From the NCBI RefSeq assembly GCF_040954645.1, contig NC_092803.1, positions 119,429,461-119,493,460 of the forward strand: DNA of 64,000 nucleotides, written 5' to 3'. This stretch comes from Diabrotica undecimpunctata. Its lineage: Eukaryota > Arthropoda > Insecta > Coleoptera > Chrysomelidae. Of the stretch, positions 10,721 through 21,580 are shown piece after piece (the stretch's first letter is position 1; the number at the start of each line of letters is the position of its first letter). A program made the position numbers and the translations under genes. The notes beneath the pieces are model-generated. The model was not told the DNA's origin. It did not search any database and saw only the letters and a list, made by a program, of their open reading frames with translations.

Positions 10721-11453
10721 ATCTCTTGCCCAAAATAGTCAGGAAATAGTCTTCACACTTACTTACGCTTATACAGCCTGATCTTTCTTTCTGGTAGAAA
10801 TATAACTCTCAAATTTTTTAAAATTAATATTCAATCTTGGGGGGAGGGACTTGTTGTTTAAAAGAATAAATAAATACATCAGTTTAAAACAAAAACATTG
10901 TTTAAATAAACCTACAAAATAAAACACATATTGAAGAAACAAAAGTAGATCTGCATTCTCAAACAACAGTTTGAAAAAAAAAACACTTAATAATGATCCT
11001 AAGTACTATAATGGGGCCCTCCTGTAAGCGATTAAAATTTAAAGCTAAATACGAAACAAATGATCAGTGATCCGCCTACACTCGAATGCAATCATGAAAT
11101 TATCGATCTCCGAACTTACTGATTTGCCCAAGATGTAATTAGAAGAGAAGCGGTTTTTAAGTGTTTATCTTGTCATTAGTTTTACCTGATTCCTACGTTC
11201 ACGCCTAGAACATTAATCAGACCAAAACGCTCTTGTAATATAACTGCATTATTCCCGATAGAGTCGTGAGTATTTATTTCAAGCGATAGAGCGGTTGTTG
11301 ATTTAGAAATAAAGGTATAACCTGATGAACTTTCAGAGAGAATTATTATCTTAGTACATAATAGGAGAATATTGTTCTGAAGGTATTTTCTTGTTGCATT
11401 TTAATATTATTCATTATTTTCAATGGGAATTATGCACAAATTCAGTTTAAAAA
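10721..11453. other. AT-rich spacer between LINE and LTR element
   Basis: No coding similarity or terminal repeats recognised. A 65-codon minus-strand frame at 10769-10966 is hydrophobic by composition only and is not supported as a gene. Confidence 0.4.
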
Positions 11454-11726
11454 CTTTAATTCTGTATGAAATGATGTGTGTTCGTTAGAGAATTAAGTAA
11501 CGAAACTCTGAAGGAATGCACAAGTTTATTGAGTTGTTAACAGCTTAGGGTACAAAACGATACTAACTTAGTGAATACACACTATTTCTTAAAATCTTTC
11601 ATAGTCCTTGAACATATCTCTGACACCTCGAAATTATCAGCGTGGATGTTTATCATCTCCGATGTAGTTTAAATATTCAAATAAAAACGCACACAGTGTG
11701 TCTGTGATCGCGTGCTCGCCATAACA
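11454..11726 (-). repeat. 3' LTR of the gag-bearing element
   Basis: On the minus strand it begins TGTTATGGCG after a polypurine tract and ends near CATACAGAATTAAAG. It shares about 230 bp with the copy at 13561, with scattered substitutions and small indels, showing an old insertion. Confidence 0.82.
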
Positions 11727-11735
11727 CCTCCCTCC
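11727..11735 (-). promoter_or_regulatory. Polypurine tract
   Basis: GGAGGGAGG on the minus strand immediately before the LTR start TGTTATGG. Confidence 0.75.
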
Positions 11736-12094
11736 TGAAGACCAAAACTGGGGTGTCCAAGAAGGGCTTCTTTTGCAGCTTCGAAGTTTTGGCTTGTAGT
11801 GAAGATCCTCTCTGGCCATGCTCCGTACAGGGCAGGTAGGGCCACATGAAACAAAAAAACCAACCGGGCAATAACTCATTCTACTTTTGTTGTTATGAGA
11901 AGGCCGTAGATGAAGTGTACCACAAGGTAATCAAATTATGTTGCAGTTATTATTGATTAAAATCCCTTTTTAATATGGAAAATAAAAGCTCATATCTACT
12001 ACTTGCCGTGTTACACTTCAACTTCGTTTAGTTAATAGCACCATAAAATGATTTTACATTATTGAAATATAATTTTCGAATAACCTCGTTATCT

Positions 12095-12335
12095 AACTTA
12101 GCTTTTAGAGTTTTATTGGTTTCATTATTAATATAGCTGCCCCTGAATCAATTAATAACTGTATATTCAAATTTTTAATATGCGCGTCCAGAAGCGGTTT
12201 ATTTGCTACTTGGTAAACTGTAAAGTTGTCGGCGGAACTTGCTCTAAAAAATCCTGACCAACTTCGATTTCTATTTCTTTTTCTGGACTATCGTTGTCGC
12301 AATAGGTATTATGAACAACATTGTGAGATTGTGGT
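12095..12335 (-). pseudogene. Retroelement protease remnant
   Basis: A minus-strand frame downstream of gag reads LLIDSGAAILIM, the aspartic-protease active-site signature (DSGA) of gypsy pol. The rest of pol is missing; the sequence passes into the 3' terminal region within about 300 bp. Confidence 0.7.
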
Positions 12336-12980
12336 TTACGATAACAATTTTCTGCTTGAAGAAATTTTATTGTCATTATTTATATTAAATTTAGAAAAAT
12401 TGTCATTTCTTTGTTTGAAATATTGTTGGTTTTCATAATCGTTTAAAATTTGCTTAATTTGAATTAACGAACTAGGATTTAAAGAGCGAAGAATTTGACA
12501 CAAAGGTTCTTTTATGCCCGTAATAGCGGTCAGAATTGCAGTCTGACTGTGAAAATAAACATTGTTCAAATTTGAATCGTATTTGATGTTTTTGATTAGT
12601 GAATGTAGTAGATGAAGTTTTTCATTAGAACGTCGCTTAGAGTGGCATAACTCAAAATTTAGACACTGCAAATCCAAATTTTCACCAAACTGAGAAACGA
12701 GAGCATTTTTTATCACTTGCCATGTCGAAAATTCTTTCGAGCCAATGAAATCAAGAGCTTTTCCCTCTAATCTGCTTTTTACAATAAAAGGAAAAATTTG
12801 CAATTTCGCTGAGTCAAATTTTGCAAAAATGAAATCAACAGAATCTATACCATAATGTAATTTTGAAGAAGACCCATCAAAAACACTTATAAGCTTGTTA
12901 GCTTTGTCACAATTAATATAATTATTAGAAGTGGTGGCGGAAATTATTGGCGTAGTTGTTGTTACTTCGTTAGTTGCCAT
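12336..12980 (-). CDS. Gypsy-type gag protein (open frame, non-autonomous element)
   Basis: An open frame of about 214 codons starting at the Met of MATNEVTTTTPIIS (ATG at 12980, better context than the Met nine codons upstream). After a threonine-rich N-terminus it shows LISVFDGSSSKLHYGIDSVD, FPFIVKSRLEGKALDFIG, FSTWQVIKNALVSQFGEN and a C-terminal ILRSLNPSSLIQIKQIL helix, the capsid-like fold order of gypsy/errantivirus gag. No CCHC zinc knuckle is seen. The 3' end shifts frame into the protease remnant. An intact gag with pol deleted is the pattern of an element mobilised in trans, or simply of a chance survivor. Confidence 0.75.
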   Translation of the reverse strand: MATNEVTTTTPIISATTSNNYINCDKANKLISVFDGSSSKLHYGIDSVDFIFAKFDSAKLQIFPFIVKSRLEGKALDFIGSKEFSTWQVIKNALVSQFGENLDLQCLNFELCHSKRRSNEKLHLLHSLIKNIKYDSNLNNVYFHSQTAILTAITGIKEPLCQILRSLNPSSLIQIKQILNDYENQQYFKQRNDNFSKFNINNDNKISSSRKLLS

Positions 12981-13124
12981 TGTATTAACAAAAAATAAAT
13001 TAAACAAATAAAAAAATACAACTACTAGATATGATAGCTTAAAAGTTTGAAAATAGCGAAACAGTAAATAAAAAAAATTAAAACAAATACAAAATTAATA
13101 TAATTCGACTAACCTCAAGTACTT

Positions 13125-13460
13125 CCGTAAAAACGTGGCTTTATTTACACCGGAACGGGTCGAAAACGTTGCAACCTCTCAGATCAAGTGGATTTACACA
13201 GGAATAGTGGAGAACGGTTGGAGAACATTGTACCTTCTGGATCAAGTGGCTTTACACTGGAACTGGTCGATATTCTAAACTGTATGTAGTCGATATGGTA
13301 GCCGGGATGTTGTTGCTTCTTCTGTGGAAATGCTTCATCGTTTCTAGGGTCGAGTGGATTTTCACTGAAGCTGGTTGAGAAGATGTCATAGTTGCGCCTT
13401 TCCAGAACTTCCGAATTACTTTGTAGCTTTACACACCAAGTGGCCTTACACTTGGAATTC
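13125..13460 (-). repeat. Degenerate repeats in the 5' leader of the LTR element
   Basis: Between PBS and gag, the plus-strand motif CAAGTGGMTTTACACTGGAA recurs near 13133, 13187, 13243, 13350 and 13437 with 3-6 mismatches and irregular spacing of 55-105 bp. The position matches that of the zinc-finger-bound repeats in the gypsy insulator of Drosophila; function here is inference. Confidence 0.6.
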
Positions 13461-13542
13461 AAATACTAAGTCAATGATTCTCCAATTTCATAATTAAAGA
13501 TCAACATCGATTAAAAAAAGGCTTTATTTTTTCTAATTGAAA

Positions 13543-13560
13543 ATCCTACTGACTGCGCCA
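13543..13560 (-). promoter_or_regulatory. Primer-binding site
   Basis: Minus strand TGGCGCAGTCAGTAGGAT directly after the 5' LTR. It resembles the TGGCGCAGTCGGTAGGAT primer site of the 17.6/297 group of insect gypsy elements, reported to be primed by a serine tRNA. Confidence 0.8.
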
Positions 13561-13801
13561 CTTTTAGTCTGTATGAAAAAGTGATGTGTGTTCATTGGAG
13601 AACTAAGTAAAGAAACTCTGAAGGAAATGCACAAGTTTATTGAGTTGTTAACATCTTAGGGTACAAAACGGTAATAACTTAATGAATACAAACTATTTCT
13701 TAAAACCTTTTATAGTTCTTGAACATATCTGACACCTCGAAATTTACAGGGTGGATGTTTATCATCTCCGATGTAGTCTAAATATTGAAATAAAAACACA
13801 T
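13561..13801 (-). repeat. 5' LTR of the gag-bearing element, outer end lost
   Basis: Matches 11454-11695, then diverges near 13801, so about the first 30 bp of the LTR are missing or replaced. The sequence beyond (13810-13850) resembles half of the snapback MITE at 49018-49169. Confidence 0.75.
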
Positions 13802-14479
13802 GCATTTTCGTGAGGAGGCATTTCCGAAGAGGAAATCGAAACATCAAAATTAAAATGAATATTAAAGATATTAAAAACCACTGAAATCTGTATTTAAAAC
13901 ATTTAGTCAAAATACATTTTAAATTACGCACTTGACTAAGACGGACTAAGATGACTAAGATTAAAATGGATACCACCATCTTAGTCTTATCATCATGTCA
14001 TTACCCCTTTTAGTGCGAAATATAATAGTAGGGTATTACCCTGTGCGACAATACTTTTTTTATTTTAAATTTTAAAGTTTACGGTTTACTAAGTTGTAAG
14101 GACTTATAGGAACGTAGTTAAACTAATTTTAACTTAATTTTTTGTATTGAGCATCGGTTTTCAAAACTTTTCAATAAAATGCGTAAAGCGCACCGCTGCA
14201 TCATGAAAGAAATATAAAGATGCAGAAAAATTTATTTTTATTTAATAATGATACAAACAAAAAACATAACAGCGAAAAGGGTTACAACACAATTGACAAA
14301 CATTTTTAATAAAAAATACAAATATTAGTACAAAATTTAACAATATTAATTAAAATTAGCAGAAATTATTTGACAAAAATATACCAATATTAGCGTGAAT
14401 TAAAAAACTTATTATTTTTCTTAATATCTGCGGAAACAACTTTCTAAGCAGACGCTGTTATCCCACCTATCTCTTATAC

Positions 14480-15165
14480 ATAAGTGCAGGCAAAATTTTT
14501 TTTACTTCATTTTCCCTTCTATTTGTTCGAGTTTCCATTCTATTCTCGAATTCTGTTGAAATATACACCACATCTCTCTTATCTCGCCATTTACCTACCG
14601 AAACTTTTTCACAGTACACACCTTTGTATTCTCCTTTTTTTTTAAGTTTTTTTTATGACTTTAGGTGGATTACCGATCCTATCCTTTACTAATTGTTCCT
14701 GTACAAAAGGTCTTTTTATTTAATAGCTCCTTTGCGAGGGCAAAACTATTATAGTAATTGTCCATGTAGAGCGAATGTCCACTATCCAAAAATTTCTTCG
14801 AGAACTGTTCCTATCAAGAACATCACAACTTTTTTTTGAATGATTTTTACCACGTACAGCATCGTTTGCACCGGCATATAGAGTAAAATCCAACACATTT
14901 CCATCTGTCTCTGTTAACATATACAGTTTTACACCATACTTATGCTTTTTTATTGAAGATATTGTCTAAAAGCAAGTTTTTCTTTCCAAAGCACCATTGA
15001 TTCATCCAAAGACAAATGCTTCCTAGGATAATACAATGTCTGCATTTTCATGTTAAAATGGTTAATCAAAGGTCTTACCTTATACAGACGATCTGCAGGA
15101 GGTAACTCAGTAACCGGTCAATTTTCACAAAAATGTAAACACCTCACTATTAAAAAATATCACGA
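14480..15165 (-). pseudogene. piggyBac #1 transposase, DDE C-terminal half
   Basis: Broken minus-strand frames give VRCLHFCEN, TELPPADRLYKVRPLINHFN, MQTLYYPRKHLSLDESMVLW, HKYGVKLYMLTETDGNVLDF, GNPPKVI, then GEYKGVYCEKVSVGKWRDKR and DVVYISTEFENRM. This is the PGBD4-like piggyBac core. The Asp in LSLDES corresponds to the first catalytic aspartate. A frameshift destroys the second (HSLYMDNYYNS region reads WIVDIRSTW). Confidence 0.82.
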
Positions 15166-15169
15166 ATAT

Positions 15170-17705
15170 CACGAAATGTGTACACGTAAACTCATCACCA
15201 ATTACCATAAATACCCTCGTACATAGAACAAACTCATCACCGTCATAAAAGTAGGGATTTTCAAATAAACCCCAAAAGATTGGTAAACTCATCACTGGCC
15301 TACCTGCACCCCGTGGCAGGTATAGACCATAAACCCCTTGCAAACCGCTAAGATTTGGTAATTTGACAGAATAAATCTAAACTAGATGTATTAAATGCAA
15401 ATGTAATTTATTGGTTTTTATTTGGAAATTCCGCAAAATTCGATTGATAGCTACATACGAAAAGAAAAATTTTTCTTCATTTGCCCTTGTTCTCTTAGCA
15501 TGGATAGTGAGCTGCTCATTACGTTTTGAGCCAACGCGGACGAAAAATGAAAGATTAATAATTTCAAATTTCAATTGCAAAAGACTCTAAAATCGAATTG
15601 CTTTTGTATACAATTGCAATAAGAATAAGAAAATGAATATTTATAAAACTGTTAGATACAAAACCAAAGTATGTATATAAAATTTGTATGTTACTTAGGC
15701 ATTATCCATTTGAGAAAAGTACAATAATAATAATAAGTACCGAATATAGTCGAAAATAATTTTTGGTGATAGACCACTTAATTCTAGAGAACTTCGCTAT
15801 TTTTCTTACTTGACACAATTTCCATGTTTTGTGAGCGATGGTAGAGTGAAACACCCTGCATATTTAGAAGTTTAAATTTAAACACAAATGTATGTCATTA
15901 TTGTTCTTTAAAGTTTGTTAAGAAATACTCTACATTTCTCTTCCTAGATATTTTTAATAAAAATTCAAAGTGCCAGGATTGGAAAAATCATTTATTATAA
16001 ATAACTAATTTCTGTGTAGAATTGCAATTGTATTCTTATAATAAGTTTTGCAATACCAGCTGAAGATCCAAATATTTTTTGGACTTAACCATAAATTATA
16101 AATCAACTATTATTTAATTTTCTAATTCAATCAAGTAATTCTTTACTTACTTTATTTTATGGAATAAAGTCCAGTTGTCTGAAAATAACCAGTATGTGTT
16201 TATACTTCTATAATTATTTTAGTTGTGGAAAATATTCTGCACTGCGTCTTGGGACACCATTACGTAAGCGACCGTCGAAAACTAAGCCGTCAAGTCATCA
16301 GCAACTCCTGTAAGATCAAAGCTCAAGAGAATTTATCGGAGAGGCCATCAAAAATCATTCACCAAATGATTGCAACTTCTTCTTTCAAAGAACACATGAA
16401 AACAACGGACATCTATTGTATTCGGAGGAACATAAGCAATGATCTTTTTCCTTTTATGTCACCTGTAACATGACCGCGATAAATGTTTTGTGTTGGATAA
16501 CGATTCGTAACAAAATAATATTATTTTTGGCATTCTTGAGAATTTACAATACTTGGCGAAAGCAGAGGCATATTACTTGGATGGTACATTTCAAAAGCTC
16601 CAAAATTTTTGTTGCAATTATTTACCATACATAGATTATTAAATGGGCATTACTTAATTAACTTGTTGCTCCGAAGAAGTTGGTGTCGTTTTAAGTCCAT
16701 TAAGACTTGTGGCTGATTTCGTAATTGCCGTTCGACCATCTGTGAACCGAATTGGGTGTTTATTTCACTTGACTCAAAGTTAGTTTCGCAAAATCCAAAA
16801 ACTTGGTTTGGTAACCACTTACAAGAGGGGAGATTCCAACGGCAAGTGGCTGCACCACTTATTTGGCTGGCCAAGTTTAGACCCCGAACGAGTCGCTGAT
16901 TGTTTTGTGAACGATTTCATGCGGATATCCCTAACCTGCCCTCTTTTATGAAAATGGTCAATTATATGGTAGAGAACAACGTAAGTAATGAGTCTCTTTT
17001 CCCTCTAACTGTTTGTGCATTCAGTCTAGCCATATACATTTCACCTGCGAATCCTGCGAATCCTTTCATTCCCATTTTTCCAACCAGTTTTACCATTCTC
17101 ATCGCAATATCCTCACTTTTGTATCTACGCTTCTACAGTACTAAAGATTGGTGTACATAAAACTGCATAATTTACATGTACCTGTTCTGTTTTCACGAAA
17201 TAACGTTTCTTCAAGTAGACTTTGACGTCTATAAAAGCCAGGAGACTGTACTTAAGCATTTTGATTCATTCTGTCATAATAAATAGATTTCCAATTAGTT
17301 AATAAGTATAGTACTACTTCCGATATAAACAGAAATAGCACATGCTTATAAATATTTTCATTATAAAGTCACTATCGAAAACCTATGGAACTGAATTTTA
17401 AGATCTCAAAATCTTTTGGATTAGCAGATACGTCAAATAGACCACATCGTAAAAAAAATCGATATTTCTATCTATTTTAAAGCAATTTGCTTAAAATAAT
17501 TTCTGAATTTAATAAATTATCACATAAACTAGAAGTGTAACAGGTAACTGGCAATCTTTCGCATTAGAAACCAGCACCTTGGGGCAAAAATGCTGGTGAT
17601 GAGTTTAACTATCTCCAAAGGATGCCGGTGATCAGTTTACTATATCTCGAAGGGTCTAATAATTTTATGGGAGGTGTTCGGAAAGTGATGAGTTCGTACA
17701 CGTCC
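15170..17705 (+). mobile_element. Mutator-like (MULE) transposon inserted in piggyBac #1
   Basis: A 2.5 kb insertion with a plus-strand transposase remnant and inverted ends. GTGTAC..G.AACTCATCAC can be read inward from both sides (left from about 15178, right on the minus strand from about 17702). AAACTCATCACC occurs at 15188, 15230 and 15285 on the left and in reverse at 17595, 17627 (one mismatch) and 17684 on the right. A target duplication of 8-10 bp, usual for MULEs, is not resolved. Orientation is opposite to the host piggyBac. Confidence 0.72.
16220..17040 (+). pseudogene. MULE transposase remnant
   Basis: Frames in order: NILHCVLGHHYVSDRRKLSR, LSERPSKIIH, TTDIYCIRRNISNDLFP, then EAYYLDGTFQKL and LFTIH, LGLVTTYK, GKWLHHLFGW, LDPERVADCFVNDF, and finally MVENNVSNESLFPL. 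This is the order of insect MULE transposases (RPSK.I, D..RRN, YxDGTFK.., FTIHG, GL...Y, W...FGLPFL.P..V...F). The D of YLDGTF is the first catalytic residue. Stops and frameshifts are frequent, so it is inactive. Confidence 0.75.
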
Positions 17706-18137
17706 CACGGAATATTAGTCGTTCATACGAGGCAACTTTATGGTTCCTGTGTGTAAAGATAGTGCTAGAAAAATAAGTAGTTCAGATACTCTCAACGGTT
17801 TCCACGCAGAAATTGTTGAATCGTCTACTAATAATACAAACCAGTCGTACGGTTGTTGACCGGGAGAATCTACTAGTAATTTATTTGCTTTAGTAAAAGA
17901 AATTTGCGTCATGCCTTCACTAGTTTCTGTCCATGTATATTGATTGGTCCTGTGATGTAACTTAGTATTTTCTTCAATAATATTATTCTCAATATTACTT
18001 TCAAAAGTATTTGATATTTGTGAAACCCGGAGAAACTGACTTCCTAGCAGGATTACATAGTATTTATGTAAGTGCGAAACACATTCAAAACACTTCTGAA
18101 TAACTTCGATGTTCTCAAATAAGCGTATAAAAGTCAA
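17706..18137 (-). pseudogene. piggyBac #1 transposase, N-terminal part
   Basis: The frame holds YTWTETSEGMTQISFTKANK, SPGQQPYDWFVLLVDDSTIS and LLIFLALSLHTGTIKLPRMND, matching the piggyBac block F.WT...P..F....GP...P.D.F..F.D....I......, ending at AFIGLxxxTGxxxxPRxxDYW. The frame stops at NDY exactly where the MULE insertion begins. Confidence 0.78.
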
Positions 18138-18245
18138 TGTTTCGAGAGCATACCGGGGCGTCGCGTCGTTCGCATATTCTCAAAACGAGCAAAGCGCACC
18201 GGTGCGTTTTCCGCATTCAAAAGGTTACTTTATTGAAATACTTTC

Positions 18246-18749
18246 GTTCATGTTTAATGCTACAATTATATTGGATTAAATCACAATTGATTGTAATTAA
18301 AATTAAAACTAAATTTTTAACTACTGTTTGACGTTTAGATTTGCACTCAGGAAATCGTATTCAAAAAAGATTATTTTAGAAATTTTGCGAAAAGTATAAC
18401 CAAGAAGTTGTTAACCGGGTTATGTTTTTCAAAACTGACGGTTAACTTAGTTGGCTTCGATCTTGTAGGCAATAGTAATGTTTTTAGCTGAAAAAATCTA
18501 AGGCTAGTGTTTGTGCCCTCAGGATATTAAATTCTGATTATTTGGCATGTTTTTATATTATTTGTTTATGTATTATATGTTTGTATATTATGTTTTGGAT
18601 ATATATTATATATAATTATAGATGATATGTCCCTGACTTTATATTAATCAGCTATTGTTGGTATATTCTTGTTGTTGACTTTTTCTTTTAGTATTAGCAA
18701 CCAAAGTTTACTACATTCTGCTGATGGGTTTACTATACATGTTTCTTCA
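18246..18749. other. Spacer between two piggyBac elements
   Basis: AT-rich, no feature recognised beyond short TATA-like runs around 18540-18620. Confidence 0.4.
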
Positions 18750-18753
18750 TTAA
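18750..18753. repeat. TTAA target site, left copy
   Basis: The TTAA directly before CCCTCCATC, paired with TTAA at 20931-20934, is the piggyBac signature duplication. Confidence 0.95.
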
Positions 18754-20930
18754 CCCTCCATCACTCGCAACTCAAAAAATTACGCCATCACTCGCGTGTT
18801 AGATTTTATCTAACATATGGGTATAGGTCAAATAAATGAGTCATTAGTACTTATTGGTTAAGTTTATTGGCTATTAACTCACAAAAAACGATAAACTTAC
18901 ATTTTTTTAAAACAACACTGCAAAAAAACTACTAGGTAAACTAAAAATATTACCCTAGAACAAAGCAAATAAGGGAATTTATTTCAAACAAAATTTACGC
19001 ATTACGCATAAAATTAGATTTCTTCCTCTTCTAGGCAGTGGTGGCAAGTAAAATTTGTTAAACCAGTGTGCTCTTTACATATCGGCAACTTACAGTTAGT
19101 ACAATGATGTTGGGTAAACCTATTCTTCCTTACACGGCAAAAAGAACATCTTGGTTTTATAGTTGGAGTTGCCCCTTGAGAAATTGATGGCTTTTCTCCG
19201 GTTATATTTCGGATCCTGAGTCTCAACTGAAAAGGCAGATTTGGGATATTGGAACGTCGTTAAAGATGGGACATTAAAAGTTGCTTGCTAAGCTCTGCAA
19301 TGTAGCTTTTTCGAGATGTAACAATTTTAGTCTTATTATTGTAAATTATTTGGCTGTTTATAGTTAAAATATTTAGTAGGCTGCAAAAAACAGTAAACGG
19401 CCAGCGATTGCTAAATTGAGTCACCGAGTATTCTGCCTTCATCCACTTCGCATTTTGTGTAGTTGTAATCAGTAATAATCTCTGGCTTCTTTGGTGTTTT
19501 CATCAATGAAACCATCGCTGTGTAGTGTTGAAAGTAGTAGTACATTCTTCCTTTTTTTGGCACATATGATACAAGTACACACTTCTTTCTCTCGTCACCA
19601 TATGCAAACATGCTACAACATAAAGGTTTTCCTTTTACGTTTGTCAACTCAGGGAAAATTTCTTGTTTGTTTTTACGCCAAGTACCTATCGTTGTCAAGC
19701 AATGATCGTTCAATAAAGAGTTGGCTAAGGGTACAGAGGAAAAGTAATTATCCGTAGTTACATTTCGACGTATTCTACTTATGAGTCGTATAAGTCTTTT
19801 TACTACACTAGATGCATCGTTGGGTAGTTGATATGGTCCTTCAGGTTGTTTCGAGATTTTGTGTGAAAAATGTTCTAGCGTCCAACAAGGCATAAACCTT
19901 GATTCCGTATTTTCCTGGCTTATTGGCTATATACTGCCTAAGTTTGCATCGACCACGGAACGCTTCCAACATTTCATCTATGGTCACATAGAATACAGGA
20001 GTATATGCAGATAAACAGTTAGTACCAAACATTTCATAAATTTCTCGAAAGGGTGCAAGATTATCAACTGCCGAATTTTGTTGTCTCTTAGTGGCGTCGT
20101 CAAATCTTACAGCTTGAATTATTTGGTGAAATCTTTTCTTTGACATAGTAGCAAAAGTAACTAAAGCTGTGCCATCTAATTTCCAGAGTTCATCAGTATT
20201 TAAAAGTTGCGCTCTCTTTACCCCAGTAAGGAACAAAAATCCGATAAATGCTTGGATTTCCATGTAGTCAACAGAAGGACAATTCCTAGTGCGAGCATAA
20301 AAGACTCTCATCATATCCAGTTTTTGATTTGTATATTTTACAATATTATTGATCATAGCATCCGAGAAAAGCAATTTCCAGCATTCTAATATGATTTTGG
20401 CTCTTTTGCTTTTACCCCAAGTAAGTTCGTAACAATATTACAAGCTTTGATCTTACCTTTGAGAGTGTGTTTCTCATGTTTCAACCATGGTGTTGTATTT
20501 TCATAAAATCTTGGATAACCGTCAACTTGGCCGCTTTCTTCCATGGTTTTCCATTTTTTTGTCCATATTTACCTGCAATAAACCAAAATAGCGCTTATAA
20601 TAACGGATGTTCAACAATCTACATGTATTTCACTAAAAATCTTAGCTTTTATGATATTATTATAACGTTTCTTAAGTGATCTCTCTAAAAATCAACAAAC
20701 GCCAACACTCGCGTAGTTAATTTTTTTCTAACGCTCCGATGAACGCGATCACTCACGTGTTAGATTTGAACTAACAACAACTGCTGTCGGCTATAATATA
20801 ATAGGTAGTCCCACCATTATTTAACATAGTCTTATACGAGTCTTCATAGGAGTATTCCTGGTTGCAGGACCCAAAAGAAGCAATATTTCGAAAATTATGG
20901 CGAAATATTTAAAAACGTTACGATGGAGGG
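18754..20930 (-). mobile_element. piggyBac transposon #2, complete ends, TTAA target sites
   Basis: The 2177-bp element begins CCCTCCATC at 18754 and ends GATGGAGGG at 20930, flanked by TTAA on both sides. It carries one minus-strand transposase gene. Sub-terminal CACTCGCGTGTTAGATTTT-type sequences, each holding a TGTTAGA...TCTAACA palindrome, occur near 18785 and, in the same orientation, near 20704 and 20747. Both termini are intact, so the element could be mobilised in trans even though its transposase frame is broken. Confidence 0.95.
19014..20374 (-). pseudogene. piggyBac #2 transposase (frameshifted)
   Basis: Four overlapping minus-strand frames (20374-19841, 19893-19411, 19442-19260, 19226-19014) make up one transposase. 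Landmarks: YMEIQAFIGFLFLTGVKRAQ; VTIDEMLEAFRGRCKLRQYI with the first catalytic Asp (residue 133 of the first frame); NVTTDNYFSSVPLANSLL with the second; CEVDE before the third frameshift, then YSVTQFSNRWPFTVF; and a C-terminal cysteine cluster CSFC...HHCTNC..PICKEH..FTCHHC, the cross-brace zinc domain of many piggyBac proteins. Only two or three frameshifts separate it from a full frame, so it died recently compared with its neighbours. The N-terminal acidic region upstream of 20374 is short or lost. Confidence 0.9.
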
Positions 20931-20934
20931 TTAA
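20931..20934. repeat. TTAA target site, right copy
   Basis: TTAA directly after GATGGAGGG. Confidence 0.95.
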
Positions 20935-21256
20935 GTAGGATAGGAGCTGTTTCTTTAATTTTTCTCTTTTTCATGTTGGTTTCTTTCATGACTATTGATG
21001 TATCTTTCCATTCTACTCTGAGCTCATTGTTCCAGGTATGCTTGCATATCTGTGATTTTTCTAAGTCTTTGTTTGTGATATATGTTTCATATTCGACTTT
21101 CCTTAGTGGTGTTGCGGTTTCCCTATCATAGAGGTAATAATTTTCAATAAAATAGTACATAATAATAAGAAAAAAAATCAACTTCTTTTTCAATTAAAGT
21201 CACCATTAGCATAAGTTTAATTTTGAATTTGAGGGTAAGTATTATTTAATATTGAA
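20935..21256. other. Unassigned spacer
   Basis: A 91-codon minus-strand frame (20918-21193) overlaps the piggyBac terminus and has no recognisable domain; not called as a gene. Confidence 0.4.
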
Positions 21257-21496
21257 TCACATGAATAAGAACCATTTAATTATTTGATTAACGATAACGA
21301 TACCAGCAATTAGTAACGAAAGACGAAAATTAAATAAACAATCAGGTCTCACAATTCCAGCACCCGATTTTTTTGTTGTGTACGTATCTGTTGCTGATCC
21401 TGGTTGTCGTTTTGGTGGTTCGGGGTCTTGTGCAAACGTGAATTGTACCATTATAACGGTGATTAAGCATATCAGTAATATTTTTTGCATTGACAT
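21257..21496 (-). CDS. Candidate single-exon gene: 79-residue signal-peptide protein
   Basis: I do not recognise a family. The frame starts MSMQKILLICLITVIMVQFT, a typical secretory signal with likely cleavage after FAQ, followed by DPEPPKRQPGSATDT, a short polar stretch with one cysteine (RPDCLF), and a C-terminal hydrophobic segment LSLLIAGIVIVNQIIKWFLF that could be a membrane anchor. The start at 21496 is preferred over a Met 22 codons upstream because its context (AAGAAAATG) is good for insects and the signal peptide follows at once. TATATTTA lies at 21588-21581 and a TCAAAG initiator-like site about 33 bp downstream; ATTAAA follows the stop by about 6 bp. There is no transposon signature around it. 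It could still be chance, since the frame is short. Confidence 0.5.
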   Translation of the reverse strand: MSMQKILLICLITVIMVQFTFAQDPEPPKRQPGSATDTYTTKKSGAGIVRPDCLFNFRLSLLIAGIVIVNQIIKWFLFM

Positions 21497-21580
21497 TTTC
21501 TTTGTCGTTAGAAGTGTTAATATGTTGGAGCTAATTTGATGACAGTTCTGTCTTTGAAACAATCTTCAACGTAATATCAA

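Larger units (their letters stand above)
11454..13801 (-). mobile_element. Gypsy/errantivirus-like LTR element with most of pol deleted
   Basis: Two direct copies of one LTR (11454-11726 and 13561-13801) flank, on the minus strand, a primer-binding site, a repeat-rich leader, a gag ORF, a short protease remnant, then only about 350 bp before the polypurine tract and 3' LTR. RT, RNase H and integrase are missing, so this is an internal-deletion derivative. Family placement rests on the PBS type and the gag shape; the absence of any env remnant means the errantivirus label is tentative. Confidence 0.82.
14160..18245 (-). mobile_element. piggyBac-like transposon #1, split by a Mutator-like element
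   Basis: Minus-strand transposase pieces at 17706-18137 (N-terminus) and 14480-15165 (C-terminus) flank a 2.5 kb insertion. Inverted sub-terminal repeats lie at 14162-14205 and 18196-18240, both containing AAAGCGCACCG-type palindromes (CGGTGCGYTTTMCGCATT when aligned). The outer TTAA-CCC ends are not recognisable. All reading frames are broken. Confidence 0.75.

Noticed and set aside
11637..11879. Three overlapping minus-strand frames of 64-80 codons
   Set aside because: They span the 3' terminal region, polypurine tract and LTR of the gag element and have no domain.
14000..14060. piggyBac #1 terminus in GGGTATTACCCTGTGCG
   Set aside because: It looks like a CCC-type end, but no inverted partner or flanking TTAA pair was found on the right side.
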